Assembly (NCBI GenBank): GCA_004352715.1
Contig: SCFE01000049.1
Coordinates: 2,033,438 to 2,097,437, forward strand
Direction: 5' to 3'
DNA length: 64,000 nucleotides
DNA from: Hofstenia miamia
Taxonomy: Eukaryota > Xenacoelomorpha > Acoela
Shown in pieces: positions 35,920 through 48,374 of the stretch; positions within the stretch are counted from its first letter, which is position 1, and each line of letters starts with the position of its first letter. A model generated the notes under the pieces. The model had not been told where the DNA came from. It ran no database searches and saw only the letters and a program-made list of their open reading frames with translations. The position numbers and the translations under genes were made by a program.

Positions 35920-36731
35920 ATGATTTTTAGCAAATAAATTTAATGTTATGCAAAGATTAACTTTCTTTTTAGATGTTACAGATGGGACACATGGAAATAG
36001 GCTGATATAATTAAAAATTTTCATTTTTAAGTGTTTGTCACAGATCACATGTTACATGAATTTATGAGGTTATAGTTTATACTCAAAACGATTTGTTGCA
36101 ATAAATTAAACTTTGCAATTTTTGTACAACAATGAAAACTAAAACGTAAATGGATGTTGAAAAGATTAGATTTATTAACAAGCACTATTCGGAACTATCG
36201 CAATTCCTTAAGGAGGCTTTCATCAATAGACTGCTGCGGTCCAGTCTCTTAGCGCTGAGTCAGAGAGATGATTACAAATGGACCTTAATTATCTTTAATT
36301 TGTTTAACTCGTCTTTCACTCAGTTGGCTTTGCTCTTTAAATTGGAATTACAATAGAAATGCTGTAGAAATCTCCCTCTTTGACATTAGGGAAATACATC
36401 CAAATTCAAATTATTTCAATATACATATATGTCTCGTATTTTAAATTTTTATTAGAATATTCACACTCATTAGAGGCATATAAAATTATTGATTCCAAAA
36501 CTTTACTAATACTAGTGAATCTTTATTGTCTTCTAACCGTATTACTTCTGTTAATTTCGGTCAACTATTTATTTCAATGACTTCTATTTGTATTATTAGT
36601 CGTTTTGACCATTTGCAATAATTGTTCGAACGATAGGCATATTTTCATCGTTCCATTGAAATTTGCAGTGTTTCACTTAGTAGCAGTAAATAGCGCAGAC
36701 GACAACAAAAAATCACGCTAACGGGCGGGTA
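35920..36731. other. AT-rich DNA
   Basis: The frame at 36150-36356 begins in a coding-like way (MDVEKIRFINKHYSEL) but becomes AT-driven. No splice support. No gene called. Confidence 0.35.
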
Positions 36732-37030
36732 CCCAGTAAACATAGAACAGTCGTAACGACGTCGCTGAACGACATAATAACGGCACTAAAATGACATTAC
36801 AAAACAACGTCTTTTCACAATAAAACGACAAACAATCAATAAAAATGCAGTTTTTAAAAAGTTTATCTTCAAATTGTCATAATACTAAAATTATTCCTAT
36901 TTTTAAATATTTTTTTCTAGACAGAATTATACACTGCCACTAATCCGCACTATAAACGCCACTCAAAAAATTCAACGCCAATTAAACGCCACGAAAACAA
37001 CGTCGTTACAACAGTTCTATGTTTACTGGG
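36732..37030. mobile_element. DNA transposon with about 35-bp inverted repeats, TA-flanked
   Basis: The ends are cccagtaaacatagaac and its complement gttctatgtttactggg, and the match continues as agtcgtaacgacgt / acgtcgttacaac. TA lies on both sides (36730-36731 and 37031-37032). The interior is full of acgac/cgccac words and has no coding capacity. Superfamily not determined. Confidence 0.78.
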
Positions 37031-37118
37031 TAAGACTAAAGCATTGCATCCAACGCGGGCTAAGGTCAAAATTTATTTTGCACGGTCGGTTACGGGCCAG
37101 GAAAATTGCCTTGGCCGC

Positions 37119-38297
37119 AGAATACAACCCTCAGCTAAAAAAACTCATACATTTCCAGGCAGTCTGAGAGATTGCTAACGAAACCCCATTGTTGGTAATC
37201 CTAACACTTTCAAATATCTCATATATTTCCCTTGCAGCTCCTACAGTACAACGCTACTTGAGAACTTTGTTCAATTCCTGCAATACGATGTCTCTAATTC
37301 CTTTGTACATATGACTTACCTTTTGCGTTTTCTGTTCACATGCTAGCTCATCCACTGTTTTCTTACTGTCTGATTTTGTAGCTGCTATTATTAGTGCTGG
37401 TGTTTCTCTCGTCAGTCCTGTTTCCACTAGCCACGTGTTATTTTCTTAACTGTCGCAGTTTTCTGTGACCCCACAATATTCTTCATATATGTCTGTTGCA
37501 TTTACCTGGTTTGTCCCATTTTTTCTATACTAGTTTGATATGATTTCATTCTCACACACTCATGTTCTTTATTATCTCCTAAGTATTGCCTTTATCTTCT
37601 CATAAAATAACCGTTTTATCTCTATAAATCCCATGCACTTGCAAACTTCCTGGATGCCTTACTTTCGATCATCCTGTATCAGGAATGTCTTTCCCACTAC
37701 CCCCAATGCTGCTAATGCCACAGGAGTGCCTAGACCTCCTTCCAGTTATTCATTTTCTTTAGATCCTCTTTTAATTTTGCATCTAATTATCTTGTAGAAT
37801 ATTCCATCATGCGCCTCAAACTATATATCGACTCTTGCCTGCTTTGCTACCATACACCTATCATGTACTGCCTTACTTGTCCTGATCATACATATTTGTT
37901 GCATTATCTCAAGTAGGGTAGTTTTCATTCTCCTTTAGCTTCTTCCTTCTCTTGATATTCATGGCCATGCCTGCAGCCTTCATCACTACCATTCATCCAC
38001 ATATTTAACCAATTTGCATCTATGACACTCTAAACTTCGATTCTTTCTAATATTTTCTGATCTTTGCTTTTCGTAGTTCTCTTGGGAATGGCAACCTACT
38101 TCTCTGATCAATTTCTACATTTGTCCATTCCTTAATTATTGCTTCAATTTACTAGCTCTGCTGCTTCCACCACTACTTCCGTCAATTCATCCTTCCATTG
38201 TTTGATCTTTTTAATTCTCCTTTTCCCTTTACTCTCATTCATTCTTCCAACATCCTCTTCCTGTAGACCACCTGTCATCTAACCCGCTTCTTCTGTA
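37119..38297. repeat. 1.18-kb block, copy 1 (no differences seen from 49.96-51.14 kb)
   Basis: Pyrimidine-rich on this strand. By eye I see no differences from 49962-51138. Copy 1 ends exactly at the single N at 38298, and copy 2 begins exactly after a 1000-N gap. No intact frame on either strand. Recent duplication or double use of one contig are both possible, and the borders favour the latter. Confidence 0.88.
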
Positions 38298-38298
38298 N

Positions 38299-39147
38299 TA
38301 TTAGTATAAACTTTCAAGAACAAGTAAGAAAAACATACATACATATAAATACGACTAATCTTTGTTATAAATTCAGATTTTATTCTCGTATTTTAAAAAA
38401 TGAATGGTTTTGTTATTTAATATCACATATAAATACAAATTTTAAGACATTCTACAAATCAATGATTGTTAAAGTACTTGAAGTTGTATCATAGCTTTTG
38501 AATTTTAAAATAAAAACTTTATAATTATTGAGAAAGCATTAACATTCACATTTTTCTTCAGTCAATGAGTAAATTTTGATAATCGCAAATGAATACATAA
38601 CGCCATTTCAAAAACGAATCCATCAGATGTCATGAAACTCGCAAAACATTTTTAATTGCAAAAAGACTAATAAAGTTTCATAAAAAACTACATTAACGCA
38701 AAATTGATTAAATTGATTGATTTCACAAAACACATAGTCGTACACAGTTTGCATGAAAAGAAGCAAATTTTTTAATTGAAAATGAATATCAGAGCTATAT
38801 AAAATAAATTTAAGAATACATATAGTAATTAAAACTTAATTTAATTAAAATATACTTGTAATTGTTTATGAGATTATAAAAACAACAGCAATCGTTAAAT
38901 GAGTTAAACTACATTTTGTATATTAGGTGTCTAAACAACTTTGGAACATTTTCTAAATATAGAAATAAATAGCTTAAATTACTATTATCAGAAGCAGATA
39001 AAATAAAATATAAACTTCTTCAAGGCGATTTACTCATTGTATTCAAATATAAAATTTATATCTCGCAATATGCAATTAGGAATACCGGATTTTAACTCAA
39101 TTTTCCTAATAAATGTTTTAAAATCATATAGAGATTGAGAATTTTTA
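38299..39147. other. AT-rich DNA
   Basis: No gene. The first 50 bp resemble 40146-40200. The block is bounded by single-N joins at 38298 and 39468. Confidence 0.4.
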
Positions 39148-39790
39148 AAAATAAATCTGATTTTGTTAGAGTTTCAAAGACATAGCATTGGAGAGAATGC
39201 CAATATATTTTGGATTTCCAAGCATTTTTCTACTATTTGAGAGTCTAAAATATGTATATTTATTACTAGATTTAGCTTCAGATTTTGATGTATTGCTATA
39301 AGTTTAATACATCTGAAGTGTTTCCTTTTGTTATGGTTTCACTAGTATATGTTTTAACACAATTGACAAATATTCGTTTTGCATAACGTTTTGACTTTGC
39401 ATACACCTCAAATTTACATTTCTAAATGTATAGATCTCGAAATTATATTCTAAAAAATTGCCAATAANATAAATCTGATTTTGCTAGAGTTTCTAAGGCA
39501 TAGCATTGGAGAGAATGCCAATATATAATGGATTTCCAAGTATTTTTCTACTATTTGAAAGTCTAAAATATGTATATTTATTACTAGATTTAGCTTCAGA
39601 TTTTGATATATTGCTATAAGTTTAATACATCTGAAGTGTTTCCTTTTGTTATGGTTTCACTAGTATATGTTTTAACACAATTGACAAATATTCGTTTTGC
39701 ATAACGTTTTGACTTTGCATACACCTCAAATTTACATTTCTAAATGTATAGATCTCGAAATTATATTCTAAAAAATCGCTAATAATCAAA
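39148..39790. repeat. Tandem 320-bp duplication across a single N
   Basis: 39148-39467 and 39469-39790 are about 95% identical and meet at the N at 39468. The divergence suits two haplotypes whose overlapping ends were not merged. Confidence 0.85.
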
Positions 39791-42700
39791 ATATGTGAAA
39801 GAAAAATTTGTAATGTTTTAAGTTTTGTTTTTGGATTTATTTTCTCTATGAAGCTTTCAGAATGATGTGTCATTAGAAGCAATTCCCTTTAATAAAATAT
39901 ATTTTCATCAAGTCTAATACAAATTTTTGTTAGCAAAGATATTAAATGTGTGAAATTTGTATATTATTTTGTAATCACATGAAACAAAGCTAGTAATATT
40001 AACTTTTTAAAATGCAAAAATAACTTACATTATTGAATGAATTCAACCATCCCCACTTGAATCATTGTGAAAACTGAATAATGTGTTAAAATGAAGATAT
40101 CTTTTTGTCATAGACATTTAACAAAATCCAAACTTTATGACAGTTTTAGTATAAACTTTAAAAAATAAGAAAAAAAACTTACATACACTTAAATTCGACA
40201 ATTTCTAGTTTATTATTATCTCAATTTACTAATAATAATCATTGTAAATTTAAGAAATTTGTTGTGAAACCATTGTAGCTAATAATTAATCCATTTTTGT
40301 TTTCCTGTCTATTATTAATTTATCAAGCACATTAACTAGTACATGTAGAATGCATCTTTTTAAAAAATATTTTTATTTGAAATATTTTATTAATTAAAAA
40401 AGTTTTTATTTTGCAATTGACATGTGTTGTATGTGAAACAGGTCTTTTTCTCAGTGTTTGAAAATAATTGTTGGTTACAATTGTTACCAAAGAAAATTAA
40501 TTATAAAATGTTATTCCAACAATGTAAATTCTTTGTATATAGAATAATTGGTTACATTTTAAATGTTTCATTGAATTTTGAAAATTAGTTTATCTCTATG
40601 TGTATTGATAAATTGGTTACATTTAAAAAATGCCAACAAAACATATTCCAATGACGTCAGAGATACACCCCCGTCAATATACACGGTCAATTATTTATGT
40701 AATATTTATAAAAAAAATTGTCTACATTTTATGCAATAGACTGCAAACAAATGTATTTGCCAACAAATATTACAACTAAACAGAATATATTCCAATGATG
40801 TCAGAGATACACACCCGCCCAGAATCAAAGTTGTGTGATAAACTTCACTCGGTTTTATACTACTACTACTACATTAGTTTAAAGTGGCAAAATTAGTGGT
40901 TGTGAGAAAGGAATTTTTTAACTTGAATGCAATAATTGAGATGTCATTCTTGTTGTATAAAATGGTAATTTAGTTATTCAGCAATGGTATATTGAATATA
41001 TTGAATAGAATTCTTGGAAGTTACTAAATTTAAATACCAATATCTGGTCACACAGTGACTTGGTTGTTGTAGGTGTTTTTTCAACATATTGAATCTTTGA
41101 TCTTGCTCAAAAACCTTGACTCGGCCACCCGATTGACCTTGAACTCATTTGCATCTCTGATCGATCCTTTTCCAATAATACAAAAGTTTAATATACATAT
41201 GCACATTGATGACTTATTCAATACGTTTGTTTACATTCAGCCTGTTGATTTTACAGATTGGGACTTGTGCCTAATAATAATAAGTAAGAAATTAGGAATG
41301 GGCCACGAACACTCGGCATTTTGAAGAAAAAAATGTTTATTTTGTTTTTATATGTTACGGGCTTTTTACTAGCAAAAATTCCATTAATTTTTCTAAAGAA
41401 ATGAAAGAAAATATTTTGCTAATAATAATTAGTTATAAGTAATTGCCTTGTAAAGATAGGTTCTACGCAAATTTACAAGGCAGGAAATGGTGAACCCCAC
41501 TCATTTGAATTTTTGAAGCTCGTAGAGATTTTTATTATTTTTGTATTTTTTATTGTTGTTGCTGTTGTAGTAAAAGTCTTTAATTGTTTAATGCAAATTC
41601 TAATAACATTGACATTAATTACAAAAATAAAGTGATAGTATGATTTATAGTATATTCGTTTCTATAGGTATATTTTCAAAATACATCCCATAGATAGGAT
41701 TAAAAATCTTCTTTTATATTTTGCTATCTTCTTTCATAAAGTTTGTGTTTTTGTCAATATTTTTGTAGCTCTGTTAAATTTATAAATGCATTACAGGCGT
41801 AACGTACAGGCCAATTTTCGAAGACGTTCTCATTGCTTCCAGGAAAATATACTAGTAAGCAGGAAAGGGACATAAAGCCCAAGATTTCAATATTGCACCT
41901 TTGGTGTAACATTTTATAGAATGAAATGAAGCATTCGTAATCTTATGAATGAAATATTCGATAATGGTGAAGTTCTTCAGTTTCTTTTTTGGAATTCTGG
42001 TTCGAATATGATTTAACTAATAAAGATTTTCAGTACACAATTAACCTAAGTCCACAACCTGTTCAAAGTAGATACGTTCGCGATTTGCAAATGATATACT
42101 TTTGATGATACTTCTATGTTGCAATATTTTGTGCGTATTATACTAGTAATCTTTCATTTTTCGGGTCGTGTCAGAAAAAGTGACCCGTTTTTCACCCTAC
42201 AACCTAACAAAAATTGTTGTCTAAGTTTCGTCGATACGTTAAAGCAAAATATTCAATTGAAATTTTTTTGTTTGACTAAAAAAAGAGGGCTTGCACTAGT
42301 CATTTGCGGGTCGCCAATTTTTCCCCGTGGCCTGCCCGAGCGTGATTTCATTATGTACCTGTAAATTACGCCGGATCCAATAAAAACATTACTTTCAGCT
42401 GTTTACTCAGCTGTTAAATTTACCGGTGGTAGATTTGAGATAGAGTAAAGTTGTGATTTGAGATATATCAAACAGAATTGTAAACAGAGATACTGTGTTT
42501 TGAAATAAAATAAACAGAATAGACTAACAATTCTTTTATCTTCTCTTCTCTATGCCAGACCGTTAAGATCTCAGCCCGTCCGTTAAAGTTTTAGCCCGAG
42601 CCCGCGGGCCATCGAGCCTGCACTCTCTAAATTTCGTTTAGAATGTTGCCGTGTAGATATATAAGACAATATGCAACACATCATGCATGCAATCATGTTT

Positions 42701-43464
42701 TAGAAGGAATATCTCTAAAAGCTAATCCTGTCCTTGGTCAGATTTTTTAAGCTTAGTATTCCTAAACGAGAAGTTGAGCTTTTACATCTTTTATAATACA
42801 AATGTCCATCCAAATGTTGTAAACTACAGCTGACGCACTATCATTATTTTAACATCAAAGGTCTCAGAATAATTTGATATCTGAGCTTATGTCCATTCAA
42901 AATTACTTTTATACTTGGGCAGGACTAAGCCTTGAAATGATTCAAAAGAAAACCCGGACCACTCATCAAGAAAATAGGGCGGGGTAAGGCATAGCAAAAT
43001 CCAGCCCCTACTGTGACGTGTGCTATAAAGGTAATGTATTTGTGGAAATCTGATCAAATGTAAAATTAGTCATTATATTTCATATTTGTTTGATTACAGG
43101 ATGCATTTCAAATTCTATCATTATTGTAGAAATGATTAGTTTCAAAAAATTCATGCCAACTAGATATATCATAAAAATAAAAAATGGCATTTTTGAAATT
43201 AAAGTATAGTCCTTCCTATCTATAAAAAGCAAACATATTTTACATTGTAAACATATAACTAAGACACATTGTAGAAGCAAAAAGCTACATCAAATGATAT
43301 ATAAATGAGAAAAACTTTAGAATACAAAAGCCCTTCAACAACAATGCACAAGTCTTTTCACCTAATTAAAGTGCCATGCTTTGGACAAACATATTTAGCA
43401 CAATCAACAACAGTACCCGTAAACATATAATATGGGGACAGTTTCTTATTACTTTTGACTAAAC
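39791..43464. other. AT-rich non-coding DNA
   Basis: Contains a loose direct repeat (attccaatgacgtcagagat at about 40650 and a variant at about 40790). A relatively GC-rich stretch at 42160-42610 has inverted cgggtc/gacccg and cgggc/gcccg words and may be another diverged transposon. No gene supported. Confidence 0.4.
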
Positions 43465-44310
43465 ATGTCTCATCAAGATGTAAGAAACGTTGTGCAATAT
43501 CTTTACTGTACTGGAACCGCAAACCACAAAATTTTACTTAAGATATCGGGTATGACCCAAAAACATTCTACAGAAACTTCAAAAAGTTAATTGAAGCGAA
43601 CAATCTAAAAAGGAAGGAAAGAAGTAGGCGACCCCTCGAATTGACTGGAAATGAAAGGAACAATTTTGTCAAAATTACTTTACAAAGCATTGAAATCGAA
43701 AAATCACTTGAACTCAAAGATTAAAAAACCCATAATAAAGGCTTCTCAACATCGACAGTGTACCAAGAACTATCAATGGCAAGGTTCTGTAAAAAAAATA
43801 TCACTATTCCCACAAAAGCAGCAAGAAGACCTGCTTAGCTTCTGCGAAACATGGTCGTTGGATGAATTTTTTAGAAATGTTTTCACAGATGATGAGTCCC
43901 TGTTCCAGAAAAAGCATTTCTCATTGCCCTACAAAATGTTCCCCAAAATGCATGGTTAGGGGTGCTTTGAGCTATAGAGTTTTTACCGGAAAATTGTTAA
44001 GTGATATACTGTAGACAGTTCAAAGAATACTGATATTTTAGCACAGTTTATCCCATTTGCGGACCCGTGTAATCGGACTGGAAGGATTCTTCAGCAAGAT
44101 AGAGGGACCCCCATACTTAAAGACATATCCAAAATTTATTCAGAGAAAAAACCGGAAATTTTGATGTGGCCTGTCAACTTACCGGAACTTTCACCTATAG
44201 AAAATGTTTAAGGGGCCATGAAGGTCGATTCTGAAAAAGAAAAATCCAAAAAAATATGCAAAAAATTAAGCAAAATTAGCTGGAGTACAAAAAAATATTG
44301 CCCCAAAAAT
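43465..44310 (+). pseudogene. Tc1-type (DD34E-like) transposase, inactivated
   Basis: Begins at an ATG with an HTH-like segment (MSHQDVRNVVQYLY). After frameshifts the DNA-binding remnant RRPLELTGNERN follows, then the first catalytic block FFRNVFTDDESLF, then LQQDRGTPILKD (second Asp). The last block is MWPVNLPELSPIENV followed by a stop. Asp to Glu spacing is 33 residues in the current reading, one less than DD34E, because the usual APCH region is shortened. Several stops and at least three frame changes show it is dead. It lies just upstream of the 44.6-kb lectin gene. Confidence 0.85.
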
Positions 44311-44615
44311 GCAGAAGAGTTTGATGAGCTCAATTAAGCACAGATTTTTTAAATATGTTCGCTCCGGGGGCAAGGTTGTCTAACATCTTTTAAAGATACT
44401 TAAAGAATTTTCCATCGACTGATAAAAATGTTGTTACATTGCGCGTGTTTGTTGCTAAGAGACTGAAGAAAATAGTGATTTTTTATTTTTTTACCGGAGC
44501 TATGCAATTATCAATTCTATTCACAATAAAAACAAACTACTTTTCAGCATTCCTAAGTGTGAATGGAATTAAATTTTAACGAACGTTTTTTGTATATTTA
44601 CATAATGTATTTTAG
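44311..44615. other. Probable intron or 5' flank of the lectin-domain gene
   Basis: Possible splice acceptors end at 44548 (actacttttcag) and 44615 (tgtattttag). No exon seen in it. Confidence 0.35.
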
Positions 44616-45628
44616 AGTTGGTCTATATATGGGTTTCTTTTACTAGTTCGGTTTCAAACGAGCGTTTCGAACTTGTTGTGTCCTACTTTACATGATGTAA
44701 ACACAGAATTTCAATTCAAGCAATACCAATTCAAGGATTTCTGCTACTATGCTTTTTATACAAATGACACCATTTGGACAAAATCAAGAGCAAAGCAAGT
44801 TTGTCTATCATATGGAATGAAGCGTGCAAGTCATTATCTAGATGATATTATATTCATGAAGTATCAAAATGATCAACTAGACTTCGTCAAGGAAAATGAT
44901 ACGCTTGAAATTGGATGGAATATTGACTACAAGCCCAATTTTAAATTTGCATCTGTTATTAATGATTACAAAGATAAATTTCCACTTTGGAGTGTGCTTA
45001 ACTTCACAAAAAATGAAAGAACGTTCTACAGACCGTATTATTCTCCAGCGAGCAATCCAATGGGTTGCTTAGTGTTATTTAATGAATATTTAGGGCAACC
45101 ATTTAGATTTGCACACAGTTTCTGCAACTATCCATATTACGACTACATGTGTGAATCTCGTAGTAATTGTTCTAACGCTATATATGAATTTAATGGCGTA
45201 TGCTATTTTCTAAGGTACACATCTTTCGAAATACTAAAATCGGAGGCCAGGAAATTGTGTGAAGATGTAGGAATGATCCTTGCAGAAACGCATTTAGATA
45301 ATTTCACATTTTTAAGTCATCTAGCAGCAGTATCACATTGGTATCATTGGTCAATTCACATTGGAGTAAATTTAAACATTCAATACCCACATCAAGAACT
45401 TGGAGAGTTTTTTACTGATTCTGGTGTTAGGTTGAATTTTACAAAGCATGTAAATGAGAGAGCCGACGTTTCAATTTTTTTTTGATTCAGTATACATCCG
45501 CACTTATTGGGATCGAAGTAATGTAGCTATTCAATATACATTAAGGAAGGGCAAAGCTGGTGAACCGATCCTGCTTTATGAACACTATGGTAGAAAGGGT
45601 GTTATTTGTGAAATTGAAGCAGCAAGAG
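44616..45628 (+). CDS. Tandem C-type lectin domain protein (frameshifted), main exon
   Basis: The frame is open from an acceptor at 44615 to a donor at 45628 (AAGAG|GTAAGC, phase 1), apart from one frameshift. It encodes two CTLDs. CTLD1 runs from FCYYAFYTNDTIWTKSRAKQVC to FCNYPYYDYMCES. CTLD2 starts NGVCYFLRYTSFEILKSEAR and ends VICEIEAAR. The spacing of Cys residues is typical of the long-loop CTLD fold. The EPN/WND calcium-binding motifs are not evident, so sugar binding is not implied. The reading frame shifts at a run of nine T at 45475-45483, either a sequencing error or an inactivating mutation. There is no convincing ATG in the exon, and the start codon is probably upstream. An alternative is a secreted lectin with a signal peptide in the hydrophobic YGFLLLV stretch. 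Confidence 0.75.
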
Positions 45629-46945
45629 GTAAGCACAAACTTTTTACTTTACTTATCAAATTTATGCAATGTTCGTTCATACAACTTGTTTCTTGTATCT
45701 TAGTACAAAAAATTAAAAATTATAATTGAAATTCCAAATGTATAAAATATGTGCTAAGTTGTTCTGTGGATTAGGAACAGTTGAAAAATCATTATTAATT
45801 TTTTTGTCAATACATTTTAGACAAAACAAGCTAAATCATAGAGAAGTTGCTTAATAAAATTCATAAAGCTTTGTTCTGGTTCATAAGTGTTAAAGTAAAT
45901 TTCAACAATAATTTTTTTCTGCAAAATCATATTATTTTTTCTATTGACGAATTAGATAATCTTTTGCGAACAAACAGGGACAGCATCCAATTCATGAATT
46001 TTTTTATTATAATCTGCAACTAGAAAATTTGATTTAAAAAAATGCAGTTTGGCGTGAATGGGCTAGCATGATTTTACTAACAATTTTACTAAATTCTTTC
46101 CTAAGAGCTTTCAAATATGCAATTTTAACATTAGATACCCAAGGAATCTGCGTCATAGCAATGTAATAGGATATGTAATTTAGTAGTCCTTCAACAGTAG
46201 TCGTAAATACAAAAGTTTTTGTGGCACTTTTGCTTTATCACCCTATCCAAATTATTGCAAAAATTGCTAATTTATCAAAATAATAATAATAATAATAAAC
46301 TTAGCACTAACTCTAACATAAGCCATATCCAAAACCATAACCCTAAACACAACTCTAACTTTAAGCTAAACTCTACACTAACCCTAATCTTACCCCAAAA
46401 TATAAACCTAACATTATAATATATTCTTCATCATTATATAGCCGACTCAATGAAAACATATTCATTTTCAATTACGTAAGCAAAGCAAAACCTTTTAAGA
46501 AGGCCTTGTTTCAAACAAAGTAGCTAGGTAAAAATATTTAAGAGAAAAGGCGCTGTGTTGATTTAATAAACATTGCCAACTCTTATATTTGCTTTGTAAA
46601 CAAACAAAAGCCGCGTGGTTGAAGCACTAATTAGTATATTAACCGTCGTAAATTATAATTATTTTATAACTTATATTGAAATTTACTGATATGTATAATA
46701 AATTTGCATATTATTCTACATAATGCTTGGGGTATAGTTTGTGTTAGTGTTAGGATTAAGTTGTGGGTTGGCATAGGTTAGGGCTAGAGTCATGGTTTGG
46801 GTTAGAGTAAAGTTTGAGGCTGGGGCTAGGACTAGGACTATGTAGTTATATTGATAAACTATCATAATTTTGCAATTATTAGGTTTTAGGCAACAGGATA
46901 AATTTTTGTATTGCGAATTCAAATTTTCTATTAGTTTTTTATCAG
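45629..46945 (+). other. Probable intron with telomere-like inverted arms
   Basis: Inferred intron of the lectin gene. It contains (AAT)n at 46278-46298, a degenerate ctaaccctaa tract at 46299-46413 and its inverted counterpart gttaggg/ggttagggctag at 46727-46845. Confidence 0.4.
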
Positions 46946-47166
46946 AATTTTGTTTTCATTCTAAACTGCTGCGAAGCAAATTTGTTCTTTTAATATTAAC
47001 CTGTGTAAGCAGACGTTATATAGTAAAAACAAAGTCACAAAATAAGGCTCACATTACCGAAGCAATTTTTCAACCTGAGATACCTACTCGAAATTACCCC
47101 AAGCCCAGAATTCGACGAGGGCTTTCTATCATCTCTAAGAATATAACTTGCAAACAAACATTTTAG
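46946..47166 (+). CDS. Possible last exon of the 44.6-kb lectin gene
   Basis: A strong acceptor (ttagttttttatcag) precedes 73 open codons ending in TAG. The phase (1) matches the donor at 45628. The peptide has a short hydrophobic run KFVLLILTCVSRR followed by a basic Pro-containing tail (EIPTRNYPKPRIRRGL). If the join is right, it could add a weak membrane segment and a tail to the two CTLDs. Base composition is more coding-like than the flanks. The link to the lectin gene is inference only. Confidence 0.3.
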
Positions 47167-47666
47167 TTGAAAGCGAATCAAAAAGCAACCACATTTATTC
47201 TGAGAGATAAACAAACATTGTCGGACATTACGCTAGAATCTAAATTGGGAAGTTGTTTTTTTGTACGCAAAGGGTTAATTGATTTTTCATAGATAAATTT
47301 GTGAGTGCAAATGACTTTGATTGACTTTTGTTAATATTATTCTATAAAATAGGATTTTTTCGTTTCAACTACTACAGGTGCAACATAATAAACGGATCAT
47401 ACATAAATAAGTATGTAAGCCTTACGCTGGGACACCAGTACAACCATAAATTTTATTGCATTTAATTTTGACAACACTTTTCAACTTGAGCATCATTTCC
47501 AATTCAACTGCATATTTGAAGATATGACAACCGCAATAATAATATCATCTTTATTATTTTGTGAGCTAGTAAACATCATTGATACGAAACTTCTATGATT
47601 GTATTGGTAGGCAGGACTTAACTCGACTCTGATATATTAATACTGTAGTAGAATTTAGCCCAGATT
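47167..47666. other. AT-rich DNA
   Basis: No feature recognised. Confidence 0.4.
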
Positions 47667-47825
47667 TCAACTTTTGTTAAGCACCATGTAGGCATGTCTA
47701 GTGATGCGAATGGCATTTCCATCATTAAAAGTAAACATATCCAGGAAGTTGGGTGCAGCATGGCACTCATGCAAAACGTCCTTGTAAGGTCTATTTTTAG
47801 CGTTTAATGAGGATGAAATACTTTC
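47667..47825 (-). other. Short coding-like open frame, unassigned
   Basis: About 52 open codons on the minus strand with balanced base composition: YKDVLHECHAAPNFLD, then FNDGNAIRITRHAYMV, then a stop. The pattern (hydrophobic, short loop, xDGxxIxxTxxH) is loosely like a Hint/Hog-domain block, but the match is weak. It is isolated and has no splice evidence. Confidence 0.2.
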
Positions 47826-47946
47826 TCAAGTTATTGCTCTGAACTAGGCCCTTATATAAGATTTAAAATTGGTAACCCATTTTTTATTCAGGCAACAAAC
47901 TATGTGGCAAGTTTATATCTTTCTCATTCTCGGTTAGTAAAGGCCT

Positions 47947-48009
47947 GTCTTAACTACACTATTTAATTGGCCCGACTTAAGCGACCCGATTAAACCGTGT
48001 AGTTAAGAC
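47947..48009. repeat. Hairpin with a 13-bp perfect stem
   Basis: gtcttaactacac at 47947-47959 pairs with gtgtagttaagac at 47997-48009. A third related word, tgtcttaactatac, lies at about 48114. Possibly the end region of an uncharacterised foldback element. Confidence 0.7.
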
Positions 48010-48374
48010 GCAGCTCCAACTTTGTCAACCGACTTTGTCAGGAATTTGTGGAATTCAAAACTTGTTTCGTTTTAACTGAATGATATAATCGGCCCGAATT
48101 TGTCGGATGGTTCTGTCTTAACTATACCCAAATAAATCAGCCCCCCTTTTTAAATGTATACATTAAAATATGTAACTGACACTGAATTTAATCTCAAAAT
48201 TTTTTATTGTTTTTTAAATAGCTTCATTGGTGTAGCAAGAGAAGAACAAGGAGAACCTGCCTCTCAAAAAGTCATTAAATACGAAAAAATATTTAGGTCA
48301 TATCCAAGCCAGACCCATTAATAATACGTAATGATTGATTTTAATAGACTGCTTAACTAAACAGTTCATGATTT

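Noticed and set aside
42160-42610. GC-richer stretch with cgggtc and cgggc words as a transposon or gene
   Set aside because: Could not define termini or a coherent frame.
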